From Adineta ricciae (Eukaryota; Rotifera; Eurotatoria; Adinetida; Adinetidae): a stretch of 64,000 nucleotides of DNA. Position numbers and translations under genes: made by a program. Location of the stretch: positions 434,001 through 498,000 of the forward strand of contig CAJNOJ010000009.1 in assembly GCA_905250025.1 (NCBI GenBank), read 5' to 3'. Numbering within the stretch: the first letter of the stretch is position 1; each line of letters starts with the position of its first letter. Below are positions 1-11,399 of this stretch, piece after piece. The notes beneath the pieces are model-generated. The model saw only the letters and a list, made by a program, of their open reading frames with translations. It was not told where the DNA came from and searched no databases.

Positions 1-984
1 ATTTGGGACTAAATCAATTTTGGTTTTATTATCATGTTGATCAGCATCAAGCCAACGTTGAATAGGAAAATAAGTTGTCGTATTCAATGTTTCATTTGTC
101 ACTGACAGATCGTCGACATACCACCCTTGCGATTTGTCACCTGTATGCCACAATGTTGCACCTTTGATTCGGCCGATAGCTGGCAGAAATTGTGTGAATA
201 TATCGGTGTTTCCGTTTTCAAATAGATCTTTGTTTGTTTGAGAACATTGTAAATGAATGGAATCTGTACGGCCCTTTTCACCCTGTAAAATAAGATAGAC
301 ATTGGCATCAGTACCGGCACCTCGGATGGAAGATGCCTTTTTACCATCAGCACCGGTTTTGATTGCTATCTTGTACTTTTCTTTTCCACGTAAATCTCCA
401 TCCGAACAGTTCGGTTTTGGTACGCAGTGAAATGCTAAGAATTCATACAGATTTGGATCACTTTTTGCCCGTCGGACGAAATCCTTCTTTGAAATTTCAT
501 TCTTTTCATCGAAACCTAAACGTTTCATAACCCATTCAATTGTCTGCTGACGTTTGTCCATTTCATCGCGATCATCAGGTGTATCTCGTGTCTCGATCAA
601 ATTCAAAATCGCCATCAGCGCGTTTTGCAATTCTTTCCGTGTTAAATTCGCGTCCGCTTGATTCCGATTATAAGCTTTAAAAGCAAGTTCAAGCTTAGCC
701 TTTTCATCTGTACCTTGACTAACAGTAACAACACGAAGGAATTCACGAAAATTCAACGCTTGATCACGATCATCATCAAATGCTGTGAATAACATCTGAG
801 CATATGTATCCGCGTTTCGCGCTCGAGGATAGTATGAACGATATAAATTGATGTAACGATCTCTCGAGATGCCACCTGTTGGACATTCTTGTATAAACCG
901 TTTGTGCCAATCTTGAATCGATAACTTACTTAGACCAGTTTCTTCAGCAAGTTGATTCAATTCTTTGGGAGTTAAGGACGACAT
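1..984 (-). CDS. Neuronal calcium sensor EF-hand protein fused to a PLAT domain (partial)
   Basis: A single uninterrupted frame of 328 codons runs from an ATG at 984 off the left edge of the window, so the C-terminus is missing. Residues about 1-180 follow the recoverin/frequenin (NCS) layout: a pseudo-EF hand with the CPTGGI motif near residue 34, then a good calcium loop near residue 69 (DDDRDQALNFRE; acidic at 1, 3, 5 and 12), then two degenerate loops. From about residue 187 a PLAT/LH2 beta-sandwich begins (YKIAIKTG, then GAGTDANVYLILQG, then GWYVDDLSV), a domain usually used for lipid or protein contact at membranes. The start lacks Gly at position 2, so the usual NCS N-myristoyl anchor is absent. 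Family assignment of both halves is from recognised motifs; the combined role in calcium-dependent membrane recruitment is inference. Confidence 0.8.
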   Translation of the reverse strand, partial: MSSLTPKELNQLAEETGLSKLSIQDWHKRFIQECPTGGISRDRYINLYRSYYPRARNADTYAQMLFTAFDDDRDQALNFREFLRVVTVSQGTDEKAKLELAFKAYNRNQADANLTRKELQNALMAILNLIETRDTPDDRDEMDKRQQTIEWVMKRLGFDEKNEISKKDFVRRAKSDPNLYEFLAFHCVPKPNCSDGDLRGKEKYKIAIKTGADGKKASSIRGAGTDANVYLILQGEKGRTDSIHLQCSQTNKDLFENGNTDIFTQFLPAIGRIKGATLWHTGDKSQGWYVDDLSVTNETLNTTTYFPIQRWLDADQHDNKTKIDLVPN

Positions 985-2274
985 TTCTTACAGTTAAATA
1001 GAATACAAATGAAAATCTTTTTCGGTCTCCTCTTTCTCTGCCATTTCTCTCTCTCTCCTCCTTTTCTTCTTTCAATTTTCTATAGAGAACTCGACGGATG
1101 TAAAGAAAAGAAGAAAGAAAGCACTATGAAGAGTCGACGTATTCATTATCGTCATTTGATATTAGAAAAGAGAGAATTCTTGATTTAACAAAAGAATGAG
1201 CATGTGAAAGAACCACGAAGAAAAACTATGCTGTCGTTATAGCTACGTTCTCAATGTGTATTTGTGTATTTGATTGAGTCAAACTAAATCAAATTGTTTT
1301 CTTCTACTGTCAAATATAGCTCAAACAGAGAAACAACTTTCTCGGTGCACTTTTCTCACAGATATCGTTTAAATAATGAGAAATCATTCATGCACAATTC
1401 ATTTCACTTAAAAACGCGATTTCACATATATTTCCACCGAGAAAAAGAAGCTTTCCAAGCAGACGAACAGTATATATGTACTTTTGCATAGGTGTTCAAA
1501 TGTTTTGCTAAAACAAAGTAATTTAAGAATATTAGCTTTAGACAAGAGTCAATATTCAGTTAAAATTTAGTCTAAGATGACAGAGGAAGTTCTATTTCTT
1601 TCATTTCATGAAAGAAATGTTTCGTGATTCGGTTAAATATTAAATATGATCGTGAGTGTCATGCATAATTAATCTTTTCTGTAAGGATAGATCTATGATT
1701 TACAGAAACGTGAAAGTGATTTTATTAAATCGATTCGCTTGGGTACTATTTCCAGTGTAAAGACGCATTTTCTTCTTTTCAAAAGAAAATTTCAGTTTAT
1801 CAGGAAAGATAGCCTGACAAACAGGGTTTCTCGATCTGAATAGTGCATGATATGCCTGCGCATTTTCTCATCAAAGATTAACTTCAGAAAACATAAGAAG
1901 ATTTCGTCTTTCAATATCATCTGAGATCGCCTTCTCGGATAATCTTCTAGAACATGCTTTCATATGCATGGGTTTTTTTGACTTAGCAAAGAAGTGATAG
2001 ACTGCGGTGCTGATTTACCAAACATGATTCATATCAATGTTTCCGATTCGAGAAGAGAAAATTCATACAAACAGAACAGAACGAATAAACGTACTGGTTA
2101 TCATACAGTGCAGTGCAGTGCACGCATTTTCTTTTGTGTACCACGTAGAGGACGCTATTGTCTTTTTGATTTCGACCTGCACGTGGCGATCATCGATTCA
2201 TTTATTCATTAAAAAAACCATTCTGCTACAACGTCTATACGGTTTATTTTCGACTATTCTTACTCATTTCAAAC
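985..2274. other. Intergenic region between divergent genes
   Basis: About 1.3 kb between the NCS-PLAT gene (minus) and the membrane-protein gene (plus), so it probably holds both promoters. It has a pyrimidine-rich block at about 1025-1080 and a perfect 10-bp inverted repeat at 1594-1618. No convincing coding segment was seen. Confidence 0.5.
1594..1618. repeat. Perfect 10-bp inverted repeat (hairpin)
   Basis: The arms ATTTCTTTCA and TGAAAGAAAT are exact reverse complements separated by 5 nt. It sits about 660 bp upstream of the membrane-protein start at 2275. The arms are A/T-rich, so chance is a real possibility and no known site is recognised. Confidence 0.4.
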
Positions 2275-3130
2275 ATGACGACACGTAAATATGAACTTTT
2301 GATCTTTGGAATGCAAATTAGGAATGGAATCATTTTTTAGAAGTAACCTCACCGCCGTATGCCCGTATGGTTGGCAATAGATTTGATGTATCAGCTTATT
2401 GCCAAGAACAACTAGTTGTTGCACTTGATCATTTGACGAGCGTGAAATTTGCACTCTTTGCTTTGATTCGTCCAGCATTGAAGATTGCTGCACGATCGTT
2501 GTTTATTGAAAATGAATCCATTACTGTTTCAAATATCTTATCGCATTTAAATTCCGAAGCCCCAATTGCGTCTCCGCCACCTGAAGCTCAACCACAACGA
2601 CCAAAACGCTCATTTGTTCAACGTATAATACACTTTTTTACTGTTGGCATCCCCTTAGCAATTTTTGTCGGTATCATCGCTGGCATTCTTCACTTTATCA
2701 AAACTGTCTCGAGCGATCTCGTTACTGTTCTTAGTCTTGGATCGAAACTATATTCTATGAGTCAGGAAGATGTTAAATTCTACAAAGGTTTGTTTCACAC
2801 TTAAAATCTCCTCATCCTTTCACGTTTTTGTCTTTTTGCTTAGACAATCCACAGCTGATTCCGCCACGTAATGTCGCTATCGATGGAGTGATTAATACCG
2901 GTTTGAATTTTTACACACGTCGACTAATTTATCGAAAATTGGGAATGTTCGCATTTATTACCAAACCATTCATGTCGTTTATCGAATCGTTGCTAACAAA
3001 ACGGGTGATTAGATTTTGCGATCGAGTAGATGATATTCGAAATCGTTATAATAATCGATCAACTGCTCCATCAGCACCACCACCACCACCGTATTATAGC
3101 GGAAAATCAGATGGTGCTAAATTTGATTAA
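2275..3130 (+). CDS. Uncharacterised single-pass membrane protein
   Basis: Three exons give a 247-residue protein. The first coding exon is only 10 nt (ATGACGACAC, 2275-2284), followed by a 56-nt intron with GTAAAT donor and TTTTAG acceptor (2285-2340), exon 2341-2787, a second 56-nt intron, and exon 2844-3130. Phases agree at both junctions and the N-terminus becomes MTTQVTSPPYARMVG. One hydrophobic segment (FTVGIPLAIFVGIIAGILHF, near residue 110) follows a proline-rich, basic linker; the C-terminus ends in a run of prolines and PYYSG, a possible WW/SH3 or PPxY-like ligand. I do not recognise the family. The simpler alternative is a start at the ATG at 2367 without the tiny exon. Confidence 0.65.
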
Positions 3131-3541
3131 ATCAAACGAATTGAGACTTTTTTTGCTACTTATATTAAACTCGCAATTCGATGTATTCATTTTCGTTTGT
3201 CTACTTTACTGTTTGTAAAACATTTTGAAAATATAAACTTTTGATTCGCCACATGTGTTGATACTCGATTTCAGGAAGTTTCCGAATTTCTAGCAAGCAA
3301 ATATGTGATTTCATGTTTTTGTGATGATTATAAGTTCGTAGTTAGCATAATTTGGCAAAAAATTAGGAGAACAAGGTAGAATTTAGTCGACCGTCATGTT
3401 TGGAGCTGAATAACAGTTCTTTGTTATTGGTTAACATTATAACCAATCTTAAAATGGTGCGAAACAACGAACTATCTTCTATTCTTTTTCTTGATGTGAA
3501 CAATCATATTTCATGTAAAATCATTCGAGATCAGCTAAACT
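3131..3541. other. Intergenic region upstream of APC1
   Basis: About 410 bp between two plus-strand genes. An AAATATAAA-like polyadenylation region lies near 3227-3240; the rest is A/T-rich with no coding segment seen. Confidence 0.4.
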
Positions 3542-6500
3542 ATGCAACCCGCAGGTAGAGTATCTCTTCGCAAAATTTCATTCAGATTTTCTCTGTTTGT
3601 TCCATTAGCCATGATCAACGTTAGTAAAGTTGCTCCGTTTAAACCCAATGGAGCAAATTACATCGATGAAGATACAGTGATGAATACTGAGCAGGTACAA
3701 TTCAATGGAATGATAACATAAACACATGATGACGTTTTCTTTTTCTATTATTTATTTTAAAAAAAAGGAACTATGGTCAATAAGTTCGACAAGTAATCGT
3801 CAAGGTGACGAAGAAGTTTATGCTCGAGGATCACACATTATATGGACATATCCGCTTCGAGACGTTCAGTGCCCATCTTATATGGAATTCACTACTGATA
3901 CGATTCCGAAAAAGGTAAACTATGGCAAAGCCTGAAGATGATAATGGTAGACTTCGTTTGGATGTTTTTAGTTGTTATGGGCAAAGTTTGATCAATGTTC
4001 AATGTCTTGTAAATGACGATGAAAACACCGTTATTTTTCTATTAAATTTTTTTGTAATAATTCAGGTGAACATGGTGGCACAGAATTTCCAGTGATTATC
4101 GAACAGAACTATTTGACGGTTCTTGGCATGGATACTGGTTATACGAAAGTTGCTCTCCCTTTTTCGGTAAACCCATTACATACTGAATCCTCGTTCATTC
4201 ATTTTGACGAATATTTTGTATGTTTTCTAAAGGTATCTAAAGCCTGGCCATTTCAAAATGGTTTAACTATCGAGCGACAATCGTAACTATCACTCGAAAA
4301 ATTCGTTCTTCAATTGTAAGCATTGTACCTATTTAGAAATGATCATTATTTACCAAATTTATTCTCGCTTTCACATCCATTGGACGAAGTCAAACCTATT
4401 ATATCTCGATATCATGGTGAATGGTTCTACAGTTCAGATAAACACATGTATACAACGGCAGGTTTAGCTATGGATGAACAACTTATCTTACGGTACGATG
4501 AAATCGATCGTGTTCATAGCTTATGGTTGTTAAGAAAATGTACCGATGAAGTAAATCACCTATCTCTCTCTTTCAATGCCTGTCTATTCCTATTGAATAT
4601 GAAAGGATCGTCATCAAGCTACCAACATGACATTACCGACAATGAACGAAAGTCATCTAGGACAAGGAATGAATCCACATCAGACTATACTTAATCAGCC
4701 GAATGTATCATTAGCACAAATTTCGATGATGAACAATACTCTACCAAGACGTTCAAGTATTCTAGCAACAACTCTGCCAGGAGCCCCGAGTAGTGCGATT
4801 GGTGCAGCTTCATCGCCAAATCCAAATCATCTACTAACGAATCCAAGAAGATTAGCATCGATGGCAGTTATTTCGTATGATTTCTTTTTATTCATCGAAA
4901 ATCGTCTTTGCAAGTATTTGAAACTTTTGCTGTAGACGATCACCATTATCGGACTCAATTAATCGTGGTACATCACGTTTGCCGCCACCGTCGCAATTTC
5001 TATCTTCAACCACGGCAGCTACGCCATTCTCCTGTTCAACACTAACAATAGGCAACGGTGGCGGAACGACGCATCTATCGCATTTTCCAACCACGGCTTT
5101 GATCGATCGAATGGGTACCAACGGTAGTTTCATGGCTACACTCAATGCCGATTGTGCTGCTCATTCCAATTCTATACCCGATCCTCTCTCTCCAGATTAT
5201 TGTGTAGAATTCATTTGGTCAGATACATCTTACACTTCACTAGCAAAGTACGGTGGAGAAAAGGAAAGTTCTCTTGTATATCTCGATTTTGTTCATTGCA
5301 GAGATCCTGAACAATGTGCGACAAAGTTTTTTGGTGTTAGAGATTTGTCAGATCATCGGTGGGTCGCATTTTTACTACCACATGTTAGACAATTAAGGTA
5401 CATTTCGATTAACTACACAATCAACTTGATAAACTTATTGCTTCTAGACTTGTTCTACTGGAGAAAACAACACTTGGAACGGTCAACACCGGTGTAAACA
5501 AAGTTGAAACAATCAACGCAAGGGATGCTGTTTTTGTTGCAGTGTGTAGTTTTATCAACAGATTATTCTTTCGTAACTGATCAGGTTGTTTTTTAGTCCT
5601 TGAAATTTCTTGTTGTACTCGATTTATCACGATCAATTCTCCTATATTCCGGTGCATCGAAGGTAAATTGCTCATTCATAGTTCTACGAGTAACAACAAC
5701 AACAACCAATTTACTAACACTTGTAGATCGCTAAAGTACTTCTACATGAAGAAACAGGTCCACTGTCGTCGAATTCTTTTCTTCGTTATACGCCTTACCA
5801 ACGTGTTCGAACATCGAGTCGACCAACAAGCTTCCATCGTACACCATTACCATTAGTATGTTTTTTGAAATTCATCATGTTTGAAAAATCAGTACTCTTT
5901 TTCGAAGAAATTTCCTTCTTCACCTGTATCGTGCGCGTTAACATCAGTTGCTCAAGCACCTCAGTCATTCATTTGCGATGAAAGTATCAATGATCTTCAT
6001 CCAATAACAATTTCTCAGATTCAAACACCGGGCGGTTCGGGAAATACAGGCAACTTCCTATCAACCACACGCTATGAAACGCTCGATGATGTTCGAAGTC
6101 GATTATTCAATCTCAAATTACAAAATAATCGTTATTATACCGTCGAATTACCGAATATTTGTCACACGCCATTGTGTAAACATTTCTTCGAAAGTTCTTC
6201 TTCTTATTTTTCTCAATTTCTTTCACTTCAGGCTCAGCGGCATTGAAAGCTGTTTGTTCGTGCGTACCACGTGAAGTCTTCAACCAGTTTATAGCCATAT
6301 TTTATTCGTCTAATATCGACCCTATTCATGAACATTCACCAACTGAATGGTATACATTTGTTAAAACTCTACTAACATTGATCGGTTACGATTTACGTAA
6401 ATGTTCATATATCAAACGGTTAGAATCGAAATCATCAGCTCCAACACCTCCGCAAACAGCGAAAAAAACCAAAATCGATATCAACGATACCGATGAAGAT

Positions 6501-9500
6501 TGGCCATTTATGTTAAACGAAATCCGTCGTATTGAGCCGAATTTATTCAAATTATTCAAAAAAGATGACATAACATTACAATTACTCGACAAGACGCCTG
6601 ATTTATCACATGATGAACATGATGATGGCTTAGCAAATCTTCCGATTATTCCAACCAACGTCGATTGTCTGTCAGATGATGAAAACGACGAAAATGCTGC
6701 TCGCGAATGGACACATAATATCAGTAGTACAAGTAGTACATCATTACTGATCGATCAAGGTGATACATCTACGGGCAGCATGGAACATCCATCACCAGCG
6801 ATCATATCAAATATATTTCCACAACCAAGACACAAAGCAGTATCATCGACACCAACATTGACACACATCGATAGAAATGATAAGCCAAAACAACAGAGAA
6901 TCAGTCGATATACAACAATCAATTCGAATGATCCACTCTATGCTCACGCCGGACAAATTCTTTGTGCTTTACATGTTGTTTATGAAGTAAGATAGGATGA
7001 AGAATGTGATTGAAAAAGATATATATATGTTGATATTGTGTCTAGGATTTGACACTGAATCATACCAAGGATTGTACGCCATTACTGGAACTTTTATACC
7101 TTTTAGCTTGGTAACAATTTATTTTCTTTATCAAAGATATTTTATGCATTTAGTTTTCAGTGATTTCGATTTACATGAATATCGTCATTATTATTTGGCA
7201 GAAAACTGGAAAATATCTAAACGTGTTCGTAAAACTCATCAATTATCTCCAAGTATTCATCTAACATCTTCCTAATATCATGATTATAATATTTCTCTAA
7301 TTCAGTTGCCTCGAATTTATTCATGCCAAGATTGTTCGACCAGACTCCGCCGAGTTACTTAAAATGGATTCGACTTTTTCTATCTCGATCAGATAATTTT
7401 AGTCAATTAACACCGTTTCCGTATATTGCATCAGTCACAAATCGAATCGTACTCTGTACCAAAGTAAAACCTTAATAATAATAATAATAATAATACATCT
7501 AACATTCAAATCGAACATCTTTTTTCAGCTCCTCGCAACTTATCTATATCCAGGAATGTCCAATGTACATTTGAATTATTTATGTAATATTGCTGCGAAT
7601 AGTAGTGGTAAACTTTGATTTTCGTATAGAAGTAGTGTTTTTCTATGTTGTACTTCAGATGGCACGTCACCCGCTCCGATGCTGTTCGCGTCAATCAATA
7701 CCATTAAAAACGACATCGTATCTCGTCATCAGCAAATTATTGATGCCTTTCTAACCGATGGTAAACTAAGTTGAACTAATCAATTGTTATTTTTCTGGTG
7801 TTACAATAGATTCGACAGCAACGGAATTCGATAGTTTACCATTGTGTGTCCATGCTGTTCTATACGAAGCCATTAGTCATGTAGCATTACAACCTAAATT
7901 TGATTTACCGAGAAAAACATACGAATTTCTCGGCCGACAAGAATTAATCTATCATGATCCGAAATTATTCGACAAAAACTTTCATCCGGGTCTCATTTCA
8001 CTTCGAAGCCTAGAATTAATTCGAGTATATGGAAAAGATTATCACAATGACAAAACTCGTCTCGTCGAGAGCGAAGTAAGATGATGCGCAGAAATACACG
8101 ATAGATATATCAAACGACTGGTTCTAGGTATTAAAATTACGTTTTCCTGAAGATTTACGTGTACAAACCGTTGTTGAATGTCTTCAGTCATCGACACCAG
8201 TGATGATTGATATCGCACAACGACCTAATGTAACTGAACAGGAAGTTATGGAGAATAATGAACGGTACTTATACAGTGTTGCACAAAGAACAATGTCACT
8301 ACCACTTGGAAGGTTTGCATGTCAAAACAGGAGAATGTCGTAAAATAAAGCTGACTATTTTAGGGGTGCATTAACCTTAGGAACTGTCTATGCATCACCA
8401 CATGATGCTTTTATTATACCAGAATTGAACCTGAAAGGGCGAGTTCCTTCTTCGTATGTATTTCAAGAGTAGATTTCCTTTTTTCATTTTCTATATCGCT
8501 CTTCTAGTACTGTTATTGTCAATATGACCCATATCGAGGTGCCTCAGAATATTACACACTGGCCATTGTTCCATAATGGTGTTGCAGCATCATTAGCAAT
8601 CAATCAACATGCTTGCGATATGGGCGATAATTGGATACGCTCACAAATTTTGAAAAATAATGATATTACTAATGAACAAGCAGGCTTTCTATATGGTTTG
8701 GGTTTAATTGGTCACTTTAAAAATCTTCCAAAATCGTTAATCTATTCCCTATTACAAAAAGCGAATGAACTGACAATGATGGCTTCCTTACTTGGCATTT
8801 GTGTTTCAAAGTAAGGACGATACCAATCGAATTCTCTGATGACGATTTACTTATTCTTTTTCAAATCTAGTTATAAATCCATGAGTTTAACATTAACAAG
8901 TTTATTAACAATTTATATCAAAAGCATGTTACCACAAACATTGTTCGAATGGGAAGTACCATTTGGCGTTCAAATCTGTGGTATTATGGGTCTTGGTTTA
9001 CTCTATGCCGGCAGTGGTGATCGATACATATCGGATATCCTGTTAGCTGAGATCGGCAAATTACCCGTCAGGTACAGATTTCATTACTTGGAAAATATTG
9101 ATATTCATTCGTTTATTTGCAGCACGGGTGAAAAAGAAATGGTTATTCTTGAACGCGAAGCATATGCATTTACATCTGGCATTTCACTTGGCACGGTTTT
9201 ATTTAAGGTAGACAGCCATTTGACCGATTATACTCGTGTACGAAACCCTTGTTATCTAGAAAGGATTGAACAACATCAATTCCAAAGAAGATTTTTTCAC
9301 CAGTGCTCTTCTCAGTTATATTATTGGTAAAGAACGTGTATATTCATTCGGGTCACTTCGCACACATATTCAAGTACATGAATATGGTTCAATGAATGCA
9401 AATATTACGGCAACAGGCGCAATGATTGCACTTGGTTTGACTTACTTCAATACCAAAAATAAGTACGTTCGCGTGAGAAATCGATGTTCGATTTGTAGAG

Positions 9501-11399
9501 TTCGCATCTACATATGATTATTGGCTATAACTTATTTAGGGATATTGCTGAATGGTTCACGCCAGATGATATTATGCGCTTGATCGAATTAATTCGACCA
9601 GATCTTCTTCTTTTACGAGTGTGTTGAGACAAATTTCAATATTTGACCATAGTTTTCATCTTTCATAGACTGTTGTGTACAATTTAATATCTTGGGAAAG
9701 TATTGACAATACTTCTGAATGGATCGACAAACAAATTCCGACAGTTTTAACTAAGAATGCGTTCCGAAGCAAAATATCGATCAATACCTATGATGCGGAG
9801 TCGATCACTCAAGCCTATTGTTATCTGGTTTCAGGTGTGTGCTTTAGTTTAGCACTGAAATACGCAGGTACATGGAATGAACAAACAGCGAACATAATTG
9901 TAAATTGCTTCGAATGTGATTCGATTGACAAATGTTACACTTTCATTGTAGAGAGCATATTTCAAACAATTTCAAGTCTATATCGATCGTCCAGCTGATT
10001 ACATTGATAATGATCCTGATAGTTATGCTCCGGATAGTGCAACTCTGGAATTTGTCATCTCGACGCTTGTACTTTCACTAGCAATGGTAATATGCGACCC
10101 ATCTCGTAGTTTCATGTACACAATATTTCATACTACAGGTGATGGCTGGTAGTGGTGATTTACAATTGCTGAATCTCTTACGAACTTTACAAACACGTGT
10201 AGGGCCCGATCGAACACACGTTACATTTGGCTCACATGTTGCTGTTAGTATGGCTTTAGGTCTCTTACTCCTTGGTGGTGGACGGTATGCTTTCGTCTGG
10301 CTCATGTGACTGATCCATTCGATGTTTTCTATTTTACTAGATATGGCTTACGAAATGATGATGACGCGATACCTATTCTTCTCGCTGCATTTTATCCTCA
10401 TTTTCCCATGAATAGTAATGATAATCGGTATGTAAATACTTTCTTTTGCAAGCATTTCATGTTACGTTGTTCTTAGATTTCATCTTCAAATCTTCCGTCA
10501 TTTGTATGTTATGGTTTGTGAATCACGTCTAATGATTACTAAAGATGTAACCAGTCAACAAGTCTGTTCTGTTAACGGACAATTATGGATCAATGAAAAT
10601 AATCAAATTCTCGTGAAAACTTTCCGTACACCGTGTTTCTTACCGAACTTTATTTCTATAAAACGCTTAGAAATCAATGACAATGACTATTGGCCAATTG
10701 TTTACGAAACCGATGAAGAAATCCAACGTTTAAAACAAATGTTAAGCCGGGACGGTCTCTTCTATGTACAAAAATCTTCGATTTTATCGTCATTGATGCT
10801 CAAGAAAACATCATCATCGCTTGTTCAACTTCTCTCAAATAATGAATCATCATTACGAACATGGTTTCATGCATTACAACTCTATTCTGGCATACAACGC
10901 ATCATCGCTGAACCAATTAACAATCGTCATGTAAAAGAAATGCACTCTCTGATCGCTTTTTACGAAAAATATACATCTATTCGCAAAGTGACGACTTCAA
11001 ATGATACCGATGATGTGATTCTCCGAACACAATTCACGAATATACTTTTCAAAAATATCACAAGTAAAAATCTTGTCCCGAAGGGTGACAGCGACTTGTT
11101 CTGTATATGAATTTTCTTATAGAAATGAAAGCTGATTTACTTGCCGCTTTGAAAAATCAAAACGATTCAAGAAGATTTGGTTTATTATTACCGATTCGTG
11201 AATGGTTACCGGGTTTGAACGAAGAGAATCTATTATCTCTTCTCGGTAAGAAAAAATTTATTCAACAAACAAAACAATTGCCTTTCCTCTTGTGATTATG
11301 TCTTTAGATACGACAAGCCCAGCGAAATTAATTCGCTACGCTGTTAATCTTGGACTCGACTGCGAGTTGGCACTTTATCTACTGAACGGAACTGCGTAA
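3542..11399 (+). CDS. ANAPC1: Anaphase-promoting complex subunit 1 (APC1)
   Basis: This is the largest scaffold subunit of the APC/C ubiquitin ligase that drives exit from mitosis; it links the catalytic and TPR lobes in the nucleus. The gene has about 30 exons, nearly all split by 50-60 nt introns; early exons read 3542-3694, 3768-3914, 3972-4008, 4066-4166, 4233-4282, 4337-4550, 4606-4874, 4936-5397, 5448-5541, 5597-5662 and 5727-5855 with matching phases. Recognisable blocks in order are ELWS, HPLDEVKP, LWLLRKCTDE, the SRSILLYSGASK segment, the NGVAASLAIN segment, NEQAGFLYGLGLIGH, the proteasome/cyclosome repeats (GIMGLGLLYAGSGDR, GAMIALGLTYFNTKNK, ALGLLLLGGGR) and YPHFPMNSNDNR. The stop is at 11397-11399 after a short C-terminal exon. 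Overall size appears close to the roughly 1,940 residues of the vertebrate protein. The in-frame ATG at 3611 aligns better with the vertebrate start and may be the true one. Confidence 0.92.
7473..7495. repeat. AAT/ATA trinucleotide microsatellite in an APC1 intron
   Basis: About seven tandem ATA units lie in an APC1 intron, just before an exon acceptor at about 7529. It lengthens that intron relative to its neighbours. Confidence 0.75.

Noticed and set aside
1294..1491. 65-codon open frame in the first intergenic region
   Set aside because: Random composition, no splice support and no family resemblance.
1595..1625. Heat-shock element in the 1.6-kb hairpin
   Set aside because: TTC and GAA units are present but their spacing does not follow the alternating 5-bp pattern.
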